A stretch of 64,000 nucleotides of DNA from DASRDR01 sp963812945 [NCBI: uncultured Candidatus Rokubacteria bacterium]. Lineage in GTDB: Bacteria; Methylomirabilota; Methylomirabilia; Rokubacteriales. The stretch is taken from assembly GCA_963812945.1 (NCBI GenBank), contig CAWEXD010000006.1:62001-126000 (forward strand), read 5' to 3'. The position numbers were made by a program, and so were the translations under genes. Under the pieces are notes generated by a model. It had not been told where the DNA came from. It made no database searches and worked only from the letters and a program-made list of their open reading frames with translations. This document shows, one piece after another, positions 17,499 to 25,547 of the stretch (positions within the stretch are counted from its first letter, which is position 1; each line of letters opens with the position of its first letter).

Positions 17499-18806
17499 TC
17501 ATTGAGCACGTGGAGCTGACGTAGCGCGACGGCGTCGGGACCTGGCCGAAGGACGGTTCGCTGAGCGGCGGCGCGACCGTCTGGCCACGGGCTTCCGGGG
17601 ACCTGAACGCGCTCGCCGGAGAGCCTTCGGAGCCTGCGCTCGCCGCAACTCTCCTCGATGACCCGTCACGTGCTCGAGCAGGGCTTCGGCAAGACCGTCG
17701 GCCACCCGCTGCCGGTTCGCCGCCGTCGCCTGCGCGGCCGCGGCGTTCGGCGGCTCCAGTCGAAACAGGCGCTCGACGGCCGCCACGTCCATGAACTCGA
17801 TCTCCACCAGGCACGCCCGGCAGGCCTGGGCGCTCCCGGTGTTCCCGAGGGCGACGTCGGCGAGAACGCCGAGGGATTGCTCCTTCACCCCGCGGTCGTA
17901 CCTGGGCAAGGTCTTGGTCGTCGGGTCGATCTCGTGCAGCGCCTTCAGTACGGAGCGCTGGATCGCCTGGGCAAAGACGCGGTCATCGTCCTTGTTCACG
18001 TTGACGACGTGGATGAGCGTCTCGATGCCGCGAACCCTCCCGTCGAACCCGTTGAAGTGGATGCTGAGAAAAAGCTGTGCGCGGTGAAACCTGGCGACGT
18101 TGGCCCGGGCGGCCAGACCCTTGTTCGCGTCGGTATCGCGCGTCAGCACGACGTCGACGCTCGCGCCGGCCGTCGCCGCCTTGGCCAGGACGGCCGCGCG
18201 GGTCCGCCGGGCGACGTCGAGCGTCCAGTTCTTCTCGAGGTCTCCCGATGGTGAGGTGGCGTTGTTCGGACTGCTTCCCTCGATCTTGACGATGCCGCCG
18301 TGGCCCGGATCGATGACGATGACGGCCGCGGTCCCGGCGACGACCGGCACCGGTGGCGCCACGGGCGCGTCCGGCGCCTGATCGAGCCGCTGCGTGGCCT
18401 CCGCCAGGAGCGCGAGAACTTGCTCGGAGTACACCCTCCCCGCGGGGTTGTAGATCGGGCCGATGAACCGGATGAACGCCTCCGGGCTCTTCTTCGCGTG
18501 CTTCTCCCAGCCCTTGTACGGCGAGCGAGCGAGGAACTTCCAGTAGCCGACGACGAAGGCGTCGACACTGGCGAATCGGCAGTAGAAATCCAGCCCGTCG
18601 TGGGCCTGATGCTCGACGGGAATGGCGAAGCCCACCATCTCGGCGCGCCACTTCAGCCCGGCGAAGTTGAGGTGCTGGGTCGCCAGATCGGACGTGCCAC
18701 GCCGGGACTCGAGAAGCCACTGTGCGAGGGTGACTGCCTTGAGCGATGGAAACGCAAGGCTCGTGGCCTTGTAACGGGCGACCAGGTCGTCGAACAGCTC
18801 GGGCAT
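17499..18806 (-). CDS. N-acetylmuramoyl-L-alanine amidase with N-terminal glucosaminidase-like domain
   Basis: Peptidoglycan hydrolase of 435 residues. ATG 18806 follows GGAAAGGAG and starts directly with PELFDDLVARYKAT; an upstream Pro-rich open stretch is not protein-like. Residues about 10-150 resemble a FlgJ/glucosaminidase-type domain (TLAQWLLESRRGTSDLA, LNFAGLKW). Residues about 190-390 are an Amidase_3 domain with zinc ligands in VIDPGHGG, LEKNW (Glu) and SIHFNGF (His), and the catalytic Glu in LVEIEF. A basic Ser/Arg-rich tail follows. No signal peptide is visible, so export or cell-lysis use is uncertain. Confidence 0.85.
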   Translation of the reverse strand: MPELFDDLVARYKATSLAFPSLKAVTLAQWLLESRRGTSDLATQHLNFAGLKWRAEMVGFAIPVEHQAHDGLDFYCRFASVDAFVVGYWKFLARSPYKGWEKHAKKSPEAFIRFIGPIYNPAGRVYSEQVLALLAEATQRLDQAPDAPVAPPVPVVAGTAAVIVIDPGHGGIVKIEGSSPNNATSPSGDLEKNWTLDVARRTRAAVLAKAATAGASVDVVLTRDTDANKGLAARANVARFHRAQLFLSIHFNGFDGRVRGIETLIHVVNVNKDDDRVFAQAIQRSVLKALHEIDPTTKTLPRYDRGVKEQSLGVLADVALGNTGSAQACRACLVEIEFMDVAAVERLFRLEPPNAAAAQATAANRQRVADGLAEALLEHVTGHRGELRRAQAPKALRRARSGPRKPVARRSRRRSANRPSARSRRRRATSAPRAQ

Positions 18807-18984
18807 GGGAGGCTCCTTTCCGGTGACGGTCACGCGGTCCCCGGGGCCGTCGCCCTCGCTCCCCGGCCGCGGGGTGCCGGCTGGGAGCATGGACCGGGCT
18901 CGGCGGATGCGAGGGTAGCGCGTCCGTAGAGGGGCCGGCAACGGTGCCGGTAACGGCGCCGGCAGGGGGTAGAGTAGAAGCACG

Positions 18985-20436
18985 ATGCGCGCGCCCGGGG
19001 CGATCCTCCTGGTCTCGTGCTACGAGCTGGGCCACCAGCCGCTTGCCGTCGCCTGGCCCGCGGCGTTCCTCCAGGCGCGAGGCTACGCCCCGGCGGTCAT
19101 GGACGTGTCCGTCGAGCCCTTCGACGCCGACAAGGTGAGGCGCGCCCGGGTCGTCGCCGTGTCGGTGCCGATGCACACGGCTCTCCGGGTCGGCGTCGCC
19201 GTGATCGGGCGCGTGCGCGCGGTGAACCCCGCCTGTCACGTCGTCGCGTACGGACTCTACGCGCAGCTGAACCGCGAGTACCTCCTCGCCCACGGCGTGG
19301 ACTCGGTGATCGGCGGCGAGGCGGAGGCGCCGCTGTCGGCGCTCGTCGAGGCGCTCGAGACCGGCACCGGCCAACCGGCGGTCGGCGTGGGGACGGCGGC
19401 CCGCCCCGCGGCACCTCATCTCGCCCGGCTTCCGTTTCCGGTCCCGAGCCGGGCGGGGCTGCCGTCGCTCAAGGAGTACGCGCGGCTCGAGCGCGACGGG
19501 CGGCACGAGCTGGTCGCGTACGTCGAGGCGAGCCGCGGCTGCAAGCACCTCTGCCGGCACTGCCCGATCCCGCCCGTGTACGGGGGCCGCTTCTTCGTCG
19601 TGCCGCCGGACGTCGTGCTGGCGGACGTCCGCCAGCAGGTCCTGGCCGGGGCGACCCACGTCACGTTCGGCGATCCCGACTTCCTCAACGGGCCGCGGCA
19701 CGCGCTCGCCGTGGCCCGGGGCCTCCATGCGGCGTTCCCGGACGTGACCTTCGACTTCACGGCGAAGGTCGAGCACCTGCTGCGGCACCGGGCGCTCCTG
19801 CCGGAGCTCCGGGCGCTCGGCTGCGCGTTCGTGGTGTCGGCCGTGGAGTCGCTGAGCGACGCGGTGCTCCAGCACCTCGACAAGGGTCACACGCGGGCCG
19901 ACGTCCAGACGCTGGTCTACCTCATGCGCGAGGCGGGCATCGCGCTCCGGCCCACCTGGGTGGCGTTCACCCCGTGGACGACGCTCGGCGACTACCGGGC
20001 GATGCTCGACTTCGTCCTCGACGAGGGCCTTCTGGATCACGTGGACCCCGTGCAGTACTCGCTCCGGCTGCTGGTGCCGCCGGGCTCGCTCCTGGCCGGA
20101 CATCCCGCCATGGCCCCGCATCTCGGCCCGCTGGTCGAGGACGCCTTCTCCCACGCGTGGACGCACCCGGACCCGCCCATGGATGCCCTCCAGGCCGAGG
20201 TCGCCCAGGTCGTCCTGGCGGCGGCCGAGGCGCATGCGGACGAGGCCGTGACGTTCGACCGGGTGCGGGCTCTCGCCGACGCCGTGGACGGAAGCCCCGC
20301 CCGCCCGCTCCCGGCCCGGCTGTCGCAGCCCGATCGGGCTCGCCCGCCGCGCCTGACCGAGCCCTGGTTCTGCTGAGCGGAGCCTACCGAGGGCCAGTTG
20401 GCCCTCCGCGGACGGCCGGTCGGGAGCGCGCTCTGA
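18985..20436 (+). CDS. Radical SAM selenoprotein with B12-binding-like domain and CUAEP tail
   Basis: 483 residues if UGA at 20374-20376 is read as selenocysteine (Sec464). Residues about 1-125 look like a cobalamin-binding Rossmann domain; 170-420 form a radical SAM barrel with the 4Fe-4S motif CKHLCRHC (Cys186, 190, 193) and GDPDFLN. The tail reads EPWFC-Sec-AEPTEGQLALRGRP and ends at TGA 20434-20436. A CUAEP/CCAEP tail defines a radical SAM family as I recall it. A 7-bp perfect hairpin with its loop 19 nt past the UGA supports recoding. Conventional calling would stop at 20376 and lose 20 residues. A NifU-like gene follows at 20533. Substrate unknown. Confidence 0.85.
20389..20406 (+). promoter_or_regulatory. 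Putative bacterial SECIS hairpin
   Basis: GAGGGCC (20389-20395) pairs perfectly with GGCCCTC (20400-20406) around the loop AGTT. The loop starts 19 nt after UGA 20374-20376, within the usual 16-37 nt window for SelB-dependent bSECIS elements, and has G in its second position, as is typical. It lies inside the extended reading frame and would code for EGQLAL. Confidence 0.75.
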
Positions 20437-20532
20437 GCGGGGCATCCCGTCCCGCCTTTGAGGTAGAATGGCCACGAGCCCAGTCGACGTCACCACGGGA
20501 AGTCGACGCCGCGCTCGCGAGGGAGGTCGGTG

Positions 20533-20820
20533 ATGGCGGAAGAGACCACGCTCAAGGACAAGGTGCAGGAGCTGCTGGAAACGGCCATCAACCCGGCGGT
20601 GGCGGGTCATGGTGGCTACATCGAGCTGATCGACGTCAAGGACACGACGGCCTACATCCGGATGTCGGGTGGCTGCCAGGGGTGCGGCGCCGCGGACGTC
20701 ACGCTCAAGGCCGGCATCGAGCGGATGATCTTCGAGGAGATCCCGGAGATCACCGAGGTCCTGGACACGACCGACCACGCCTCGGGCTCGAACCCCTACT
20801 ACGCCCCGTCCAAGGCCTGA
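20533..20820 (+). CDS. NifU-family Fe-S scaffold protein
   Basis: A 95-residue protein made only of the NifU C-terminal domain, which carries or delivers Fe-S clusters. It has the conserved GGYIEL segment and cluster-binding CxxC in GGCQGCGAAD. ATG 20533 is preferred over the overlapping GTG 20530; GGGAGGT precedes both. It starts 96 nt after the selenoprotein radical SAM gene, and a role in maturing that 4Fe-4S enzyme is plausible but is inference. The first inverted-repeat element begins 3 nt after its stop. Confidence 0.9.
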   Translation: MAEETTLKDKVQELLETAINPAVAGHGGYIELIDVKDTTAYIRMSGGCQGCGAADVTLKAGIERMIFEEIPEITEVLDTTDHASGSNPYYAPSKA

Positions 20821-20822
20821 CC

Positions 20823-20895
20823 GGGGTCAGGCTTTGACTTCTTAACAATTTGGGGGACCGCCTCGCAAACTGTTTAGAAGTCAAAGTCTGACCCC
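20823..20895. repeat. GGGGTCAG inverted-repeat element, copy 1
   Basis: Starts GGGGTCAGGCTTTGACTTC and ends with the near reverse complement GAAGTCAAAGTCTGACCCC. Arms are about 28 bp with a few mismatches (TTAACAATTT/AACTGTTTA inner portions). Copies 2 and 3 are at 34485 and 38016. Size, symmetry and intergenic placement match REPIN-type elements mobilised by RAYT transposases; no RAYT gene is in the window. The GTG of the ATP-grasp gene begins at its last base pair. Confidence 0.85.
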
Positions 20896-22185
20896 GTGCT
20901 GCGCCTGCTGCTCCTGATCCCCACGACCACCTACCGGACCGAGGCCTTCGTCCAGGCGGCGGCGAAGCTCGACGTCGAGATGGTCGTGGCCTCGGAGCGC
21001 CCGAGCGTCCTCGAGGCGGCGCTCCCGGACAACCTCCTGACGCTCGACTTCGGGGACCCCGGGAAGAGCGCGCGGGCGGTCGCGGAGTTCGCCCGCCGGC
21101 ACCGGGTGGACGCGGTGGTTCCCGTCGACGACCGCACCACGGTGGTCGCGGCGGCTATCGCGGAGCGGCTCGGCCTTCGCACGAGCCCGCTCGCCGCCGT
21201 CCAGGCGACCCGGAACAAGCACCGGATGCGGGAGGCGTTCGCCCGGGCCGGTGTCCGGTCCCCGGGCTACACCCTCCTCCACGTCACCGACGATCCGGAG
21301 GCGGCCGCCGAACCTGTCACGTATCCGTGTGTCCTGAAGCCGACGATCCTCGCCGGCAGCCGGGGCGTGATCCGGGCCGACGACCCGCGCGAGTTCGTCG
21401 CCGCCTTCCGGCGGATCGCGGCGATCCTGGCGGAGCCGGACCTGACGGCGCTCGAGGGGGTCCACGAGGTGCTGGTCGAGGACTTCATCCCCGGGCGCGA
21501 GGTGGCGCTCGAGGGTCTTCTCGTCGGCGACGAGCTCCACGTCCTTGCCCTCTTCGACAAGCCGGATCCCCTCGACGGCCCCTACTTCGAGGAGACGATC
21601 TACGTCACGCCGTCCCGGCTGCCCGCCGACACGCAGACCCTGATCGCGGCCGAGGCGCGCTGGGCGGCGCGGGCGCTCGGGCTCACCGAGGGCCCGGTGC
21701 ACGCGGAGCTCCGCGTGAACGAGCGGGGGCCGTGGGTCGTCGAGATCGCCGCGCGGACGATCGGCGGGCTCTGCTCGCGGACGCTCCGGTTCGGCGCGGG
21801 GATCACGCTCGAGGAGCTGGTCGTGCGCCACGCCCTCGGGATCGAGCAGGACTCGCTCGAGCGCGAGGGCCCGTCGGCGGGCGTCATGATGATCCCCATC
21901 CCCGGCGGCGGGGTGTTCCGGGCGGCCCGGGGCCGCGAGGCGGCCCGGGCGGTGCCCGGGATCGAGGACGTGGTCATCAGCGCGCACCCCGGCCAGGAGC
22001 TGGTCCCGCTTCCGGAAGGCTCACGCTACGTCGGCTTCATCTTCGCCCGCGCGGCGTCGCCCGAGGCCGTGGAGAAGGCGCTCCGCGGGGCGCACCGCTG
22101 CCTCGAGTTCGACGTCGACCCGTCGCCGACGGCGCCGGCCACGCCGAGCCCCGACCACTCGTCCATGGAGGAGCCCCGCGCGTGA
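20896..22185 (+). CDS. ATP-grasp domain protein (carboxylate-amine/thiol ligase type)
   Basis: A 429-residue ATP-grasp enzyme, resembling carbamoyl-phosphate-synthase-like or BtrJ-type ligases that activate a carboxylate by phosphorylation. N-terminal Rossmann-like region to about 100 (VDAVVPVDDR), ATP-grasp from about 105: NKHRMREAFARAG, YPCVLKPTILAGSRGV (ATP-binding Lys), VLVEDFIPGREVALEG and the metal-binding HAELRVNERGPWVVEIAAR. A C-terminal domain of about 100 residues follows. GTG 20896 sits on the edge of the repeat, so the start is not certain. Its end overlaps the dehydrogenase start by 4 nt. Substrate unknown. Confidence 0.85.
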   Translation: MLRLLLLIPTTTYRTEAFVQAAAKLDVEMVVASERPSVLEAALPDNLLTLDFGDPGKSARAVAEFARRHRVDAVVPVDDRTTVVAAAIAERLGLRTSPLAAVQATRNKHRMREAFARAGVRSPGYTLLHVTDDPEAAAEPVTYPCVLKPTILAGSRGVIRADDPREFVAAFRRIAAILAEPDLTALEGVHEVLVEDFIPGREVALEGLLVGDELHVLALFDKPDPLDGPYFEETIYVTPSRLPADTQTLIAAEARWAARALGLTEGPVHAELRVNERGPWVVEIAARTIGGLCSRTLRFGAGITLEELVVRHALGIEQDSLEREGPSAGVMMIPIPGGGVFRAARGREAARAVPGIEDVVISAHPGQELVPLPEGSRYVGFIFARAASPEAVEKALRGAHRCLEFDVDPSPTAPATPSPDHSSMEEPRA

Positions 22186-23183
22186 AGCTCGTCATCCATC
22201 CGCCCGTCGAGCCGGAGCGCCTCGCGAAGATCGTCGAGACCGCCCGGCCCATGACCGTCGTCAACGCCCGGGACGAGACCGAGGCGCGGGTCGCGATCGC
22301 CGACGCCGACGCCTTCTTCGGGAAGCTCACGCCGCCGCTCCTGGCCGCCGCCCGCCGGCTCCGCTGGGTCCAGGCGCCGACGGCCAGCCTCGAGCACTTC
22401 GTGTTCCCGGAGCTGGTCGACCATCCCGCCGTCCTCACGAACATGCGTGGGCTCTTCTCGGACGTGATCGCCGACCACGTGTTCGGCTTCGTGCTCTGCT
22501 TCGCGCGGAACTTCCACCACTACGTGCGGAACCAGCTCGAGGCCCGCTGGGCGCCCGCCGGCGGCCAGGAGCCGCCGTCCGGCTTCGTCACCGGGCCCGC
22601 GCGGGTCGGCGCCGCGGATCGCGCTCACCTCCACCTGGCGGACGCCACCCTCGGCGTCGTCGGCCTGGGCCAGATCGGGTCCGAGGTCGCGCGGCGAGGC
22701 GTCGCGTTCGGGATGCGGGTGATCGCGGTCGATCCGGTCCAGCCGGAGGCGCCGGCCGGGGTGGCGGCGCTCTGGCGCCTCGACCGGCTGCCCGAGCTCC
22801 TCGGGGCGAGCGACTTCGTGGTGATCGCCGCCCCCCACACGCCGGAGACCGAGAAGCTCTTCCGGCGCGCGCAGTTCCGCCAGATGAAGCCGACCGGCTA
22901 CCTGATCAACATCGGGCGGGGCGCGATCGTCGACCTCGCCGACCTCACCGACGCACTCCGCGCGGGCGAGCTCGCCGGGGCGGGGCTCGACGTGTTCGAG
23001 ACCGAGCCCCTGCCGAAGGACCACCCGCTCTGGGCCATGTCGAACGTGATCGTCACGCCGCACGTGGCCGGCAACTCGCCGCGGATCGCCGAGCGGCACC
23101 TGGCCGTGCTCCTCACGAACGTCGCACGGTTCGCGCGAGGCGAGCCGCTCACGAACGTCACCGACAAGCGCCGCTGGTTCTGA
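22182..23183 (+). CDS. D-2-hydroxyacid dehydrogenase (NAD-dependent)
   Basis: A 333-residue member of the D-isomer 2-hydroxyacid dehydrogenase family, reducing 2-oxoacids or oxidising D-hydroxyacids with NAD(P). Visible are the NAD motif GVVGLGQIGSEVA, catalytic Arg in NIGRGAIVD, Glu in DVFETEPLP and His in TPHVAGNSP. The start GTG 22182 overlaps the ATP-grasp stop as GTGA, so the two are translationally coupled and may act in one pathway. It has about 333 residues, as usual for the family. Confidence 0.9.
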   Translation: MKLVIHPPVEPERLAKIVETARPMTVVNARDETEARVAIADADAFFGKLTPPLLAAARRLRWVQAPTASLEHFVFPELVDHPAVLTNMRGLFSDVIADHVFGFVLCFARNFHHYVRNQLEARWAPAGGQEPPSGFVTGPARVGAADRAHLHLADATLGVVGLGQIGSEVARRGVAFGMRVIAVDPVQPEAPAGVAALWRLDRLPELLGASDFVVIAAPHTPETEKLFRRAQFRQMKPTGYLINIGRGAIVDLADLTDALRAGELAGAGLDVFETEPLPKDHPLWAMSNVIVTPHVAGNSPRIAERHLAVLLTNVARFARGEPLTNVTDKRRWF

Positions 23184-23196
23184 CCGGAGCGCGCCC

Positions 23197-23865
23197 TCAG
23201 TCGCGATTCATCACGGTGGCGATGTCGGCCTCGTTGCCCGCCGGGTCGGCCAGGGTCCACCACGAGGGCGCGAACTCGTCGCGGACCATCCGCCCGCCCG
23301 CCGCGAGCGCGGCCACGATGCGACCCTCCGCCTGTTCGTATGGCACCCAGACCGCGACGTGGATCGCACCGCCGCCGTCCGGGCGCGGCTCCCGCATCTG
23401 CTCGAACCAGAACGACGGCCCCCGGTCGTGCGGATCGACGAGATCCTCGCTGGGGCTGTCCCGCCGCGGTTCATACCCGAGCACGGCCCGCCAGAACGGC
23501 ATGATGTCAGCGGGAACGGTCGCGCCCGGGATCACCAGCACGCTCTGGACCGCCGCCGGATCGGCGGAGAGACCCAGCGCTCGGGCCACTGCCGAGATCT
23601 GACGGGCCAGCTCGATGTCGCGCCGGCTCGTCCCGTAGTAGTCGTCGGTGACCGTGATGAGGCGCACGGTCACGCCGTCGCGCCGCACGTCGACGTCGGG
23701 ACGGTGGTCATCGACGCCCGGCAGCTGGCTGATCGCCTCGACGAGCCGGGCGGCCGCCGCCAACGAGCCCGTTCGGAAGTGCGCGCACGCACCGTCGCCG
23801 ACGACGCGCCAGTCCTCGACACCCTCCGACTCCTGGAACTCCTTCGGGCTGATCTTGTCGGCCAT
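23197..23865 (-). CDS. Pterin dehydratase-like / VOC (glyoxalase-like) fusion protein
   Basis: 222 residues. The N-terminal part (about 1-95) resembles 4a-hydroxytetrahydrobiopterin dehydratase: WRVVGDGACAHFRTGSL, AISQLPGVDDHRPDVDVRRD. The usual HHPD pair is HRPD here, so dehydratase activity may be altered or lost. The C-terminal part (about 105-222) is a VOC/glyoxalase-like module with FWRAVLGYEPR, AIHVAVWVPYEQ and WWTLADPAGNEADIA. ATG 23865 is chosen over an upstream ATG because GAAGGAGG lies at the right distance. Such fusions are known in actinobacteria; function unknown. It is convergent with the dehydrogenase gene. Confidence 0.8.
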   Translation of the reverse strand: MADKISPKEFQESEGVEDWRVVGDGACAHFRTGSLAAAARLVEAISQLPGVDDHRPDVDVRRDGVTVRLITVTDDYYGTSRRDIELARQISAVARALGLSADPAAVQSVLVIPGATVPADIMPFWRAVLGYEPRRDSPSEDLVDPHDRGPSFWFEQMREPRPDGGGAIHVAVWVPYEQAEGRIVAALAAGGRMVRDEFAPSWWTLADPAGNEADIATVMNRD

Positions 23866-24007
23866 GCGAGCCTCCTTCTCGCCAACTAGTCGAGCCGGCC
23901 CGGGAGCAATCGACATCGTGGCGGGCCGGCCGCGGAGTTCTCAACGCAGCGCGTTGAGAACCGGCGCCGCTTCCTGGACAGAAGCTTCGAGGGGTTGCGC
24001 TACTCGA

Positions 24008-25468
24008 TCACCCGTCGGCGCTGACCCCGTCCATGTGGATCGCGAGGGCGGCGCGCAGGCCCGATTCGATCGCGCCCTGGATCCAGGCGTGGGCCAGCGA
24101 GGCGTGCTCGCCCGCGAAGTGGATCCGGCCCTCCGGCGCGACGATGGCCTCGTAGAGGCGCGTCTGCTGGCCCGGATCGAAGAGGGCGAACGCACCCCCG
24201 GCGAACTCGTCGTGGTGCCACATGTACGAGACGCCCACCTCGAACTCCTGCGTCACCTGCGGGTGGATGACGGCGACGTTCTCGAGTGCCTGGGCGATGC
24301 GGTCGGCGGGCGCGAGCGAGCCCCAGCGCTGGGCGTCCTCCGACCAGGTGTAGCTCGCGAGCAGGATCCCGCGGCCGGTCTCGTGCCCGTGATCCGGGTA
24401 GTAAAGGGCGCGGATCGGGAGGTCGGTGACCGTGCCTCCGCCGCGGATCCCGTCGTCGTCCTCCCAGAAGCGCCGGCGGCACTGGAAGAGGATCTTCGCC
24501 GAGGCGTCGTAGTGGAGCTGGCGGATGGCGCGCTGCTTCGCGGGCGAGAAGGGCTTGAGCGTCTCGACGTGCCGCAGGACCGCGAACGGCACCGTGACCA
24601 GGACGTGGTCGCCGGTCGCCTGGAACCGCCCCGCCGGCGTCTGGTAGTGCACGGTGGCCGACCGCTCGTCCTGGTCGAGGGCGATCATCTTCGCGCCGAA
24701 CCGGATGTGAGGCCCGAGCTCCGGGAGGAACGCCCCCGGCAGCCGATCCATGCCGCCCGCGATCTCGGCCAGGTTGCCGTAGCACTCGGTCACCTCCTCG
24801 CGCAGGAGCTCGAGGAAGGACGAGTTCATCAGGGCTTCCTGGAACTGGAGGAGCCCGAAGGCCTCGATGGCGCCCTCGGACCAGCCGCGCTGCTCGAGGA
24901 ACTCGAGCGTCGAGCAGTGGTCCCACTCCCGGGCGATGGCCGTCCATGCCTCGTCGCCCTCCCGGCGGACCCGCTCGGCGAAGCCGGCGATCGTCTCGCC
25001 CCACAGTCGCTCGATGGACCGGCCGCACTCGCCGGGGGCCAGCTGGAACGGGAGGCAGGCGGGATCGGCCTGCACCTCGGCGAGACGCCAGCGGCGGCCA
25101 CGGAGGTGGACGTATGCGCTCGGGTTCGAGCACGTGAAGGGCCGGAGCGGCAGGCCGAAGCGCTCGCAGTAGGCGAGCGTGAGGTCGTGGGTGCGCGGGA
25201 TGCGCATCGCGCCGGCCTCGGCGTAGAGCCCGTCGGTGAAGGGCTCCCGGAGCGTGTGGACGCGGCCGCCGACCCGGCCGCGCGCCTCCAGCACGATCGG
25301 GTCGTGGCCGGCGCGGAGGAGCTCCGACGCCGCCACCAGCCCGGCCATTCCCGCGCCGACGATGACGACCCGCCTTGGCCGCGTCGGGCGCCCCGGCCGC
25401 GCCGGCAGGCCTCCGCGCACGATGTCGAGCACCGCCCGATGCGACTCCGACCTGAGGCCCAGAGACAC
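24008..25468 (-). CDS. Flavin monoamine oxidase family protein
   Basis: FAD-dependent amine oxidase of 486 residues. The dinucleotide-binding motif VVIVGAGMAGLVAASELL (about 34-51) is followed by LEARGRVGGRVHT. The C-terminus has the flavin-site motif GRIHFAGEHAS and AWIQGAIESG, as in L-amino-acid and monoamine oxidases. Start GTG 25468 has GGGGAGGAG upstream. The gene is divergent from the transhydrogenase gene, with 79 nt between them. Substrate cannot be named from sequence. Confidence 0.9.
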   Translation of the reverse strand: MSLGLRSESHRAVLDIVRGGLPARPGRPTRPRRVVIVGAGMAGLVAASELLRAGHDPIVLEARGRVGGRVHTLREPFTDGLYAEAGAMRIPRTHDLTLAYCERFGLPLRPFTCSNPSAYVHLRGRRWRLAEVQADPACLPFQLAPGECGRSIERLWGETIAGFAERVRREGDEAWTAIAREWDHCSTLEFLEQRGWSEGAIEAFGLLQFQEALMNSSFLELLREEVTECYGNLAEIAGGMDRLPGAFLPELGPHIRFGAKMIALDQDERSATVHYQTPAGRFQATGDHVLVTVPFAVLRHVETLKPFSPAKQRAIRQLHYDASAKILFQCRRRFWEDDDGIRGGGTVTDLPIRALYYPDHGHETGRGILLASYTWSEDAQRWGSLAPADRIAQALENVAVIHPQVTQEFEVGVSYMWHHDEFAGGAFALFDPGQQTRLYEAIVAPEGRIHFAGEHASLAHAWIQGAIESGLRAALAIHMDGVSADG

Positions 25469-25505
25469 GTTCGCTCCTCCCCCGCGCCGCTCTCGGCGGC
25501 GGCGC

Positions 25506-25511
25506 TATAAT
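25506..25511 (+). promoter_or_regulatory. Sigma-70 -10 element
   Basis: A perfect TATAAT at 25506-25511 lies 36 nt before the ATG of the transhydrogenase gene, inside the 79-nt divergent gap. No matching -35 is evident at 16-18 bp upstream in the GC-rich sequence. An AT-rich hexamer is rare in this DNA, which supports a real promoter. Confidence 0.5.
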
Positions 25512-25547
25512 CCGCCTGCGGAAGCATACCGCGCCGGAGGGAGCCCC

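Noticed and set aside
20374-20376. UGA as the ordinary stop of the radical SAM gene
   Set aside because: The exact CUAEP continuation plus a correctly spaced perfect hairpin make chance unlikely, though it remains the fallback if the genome lacks selenocysteine machinery.
17983-20778. 931-codon open frame on the minus strand
   Set aside because: It lies antisense to the amidase, radical SAM and NifU genes; the His/Arg-rich composition is that of a GC-rich shadow frame.
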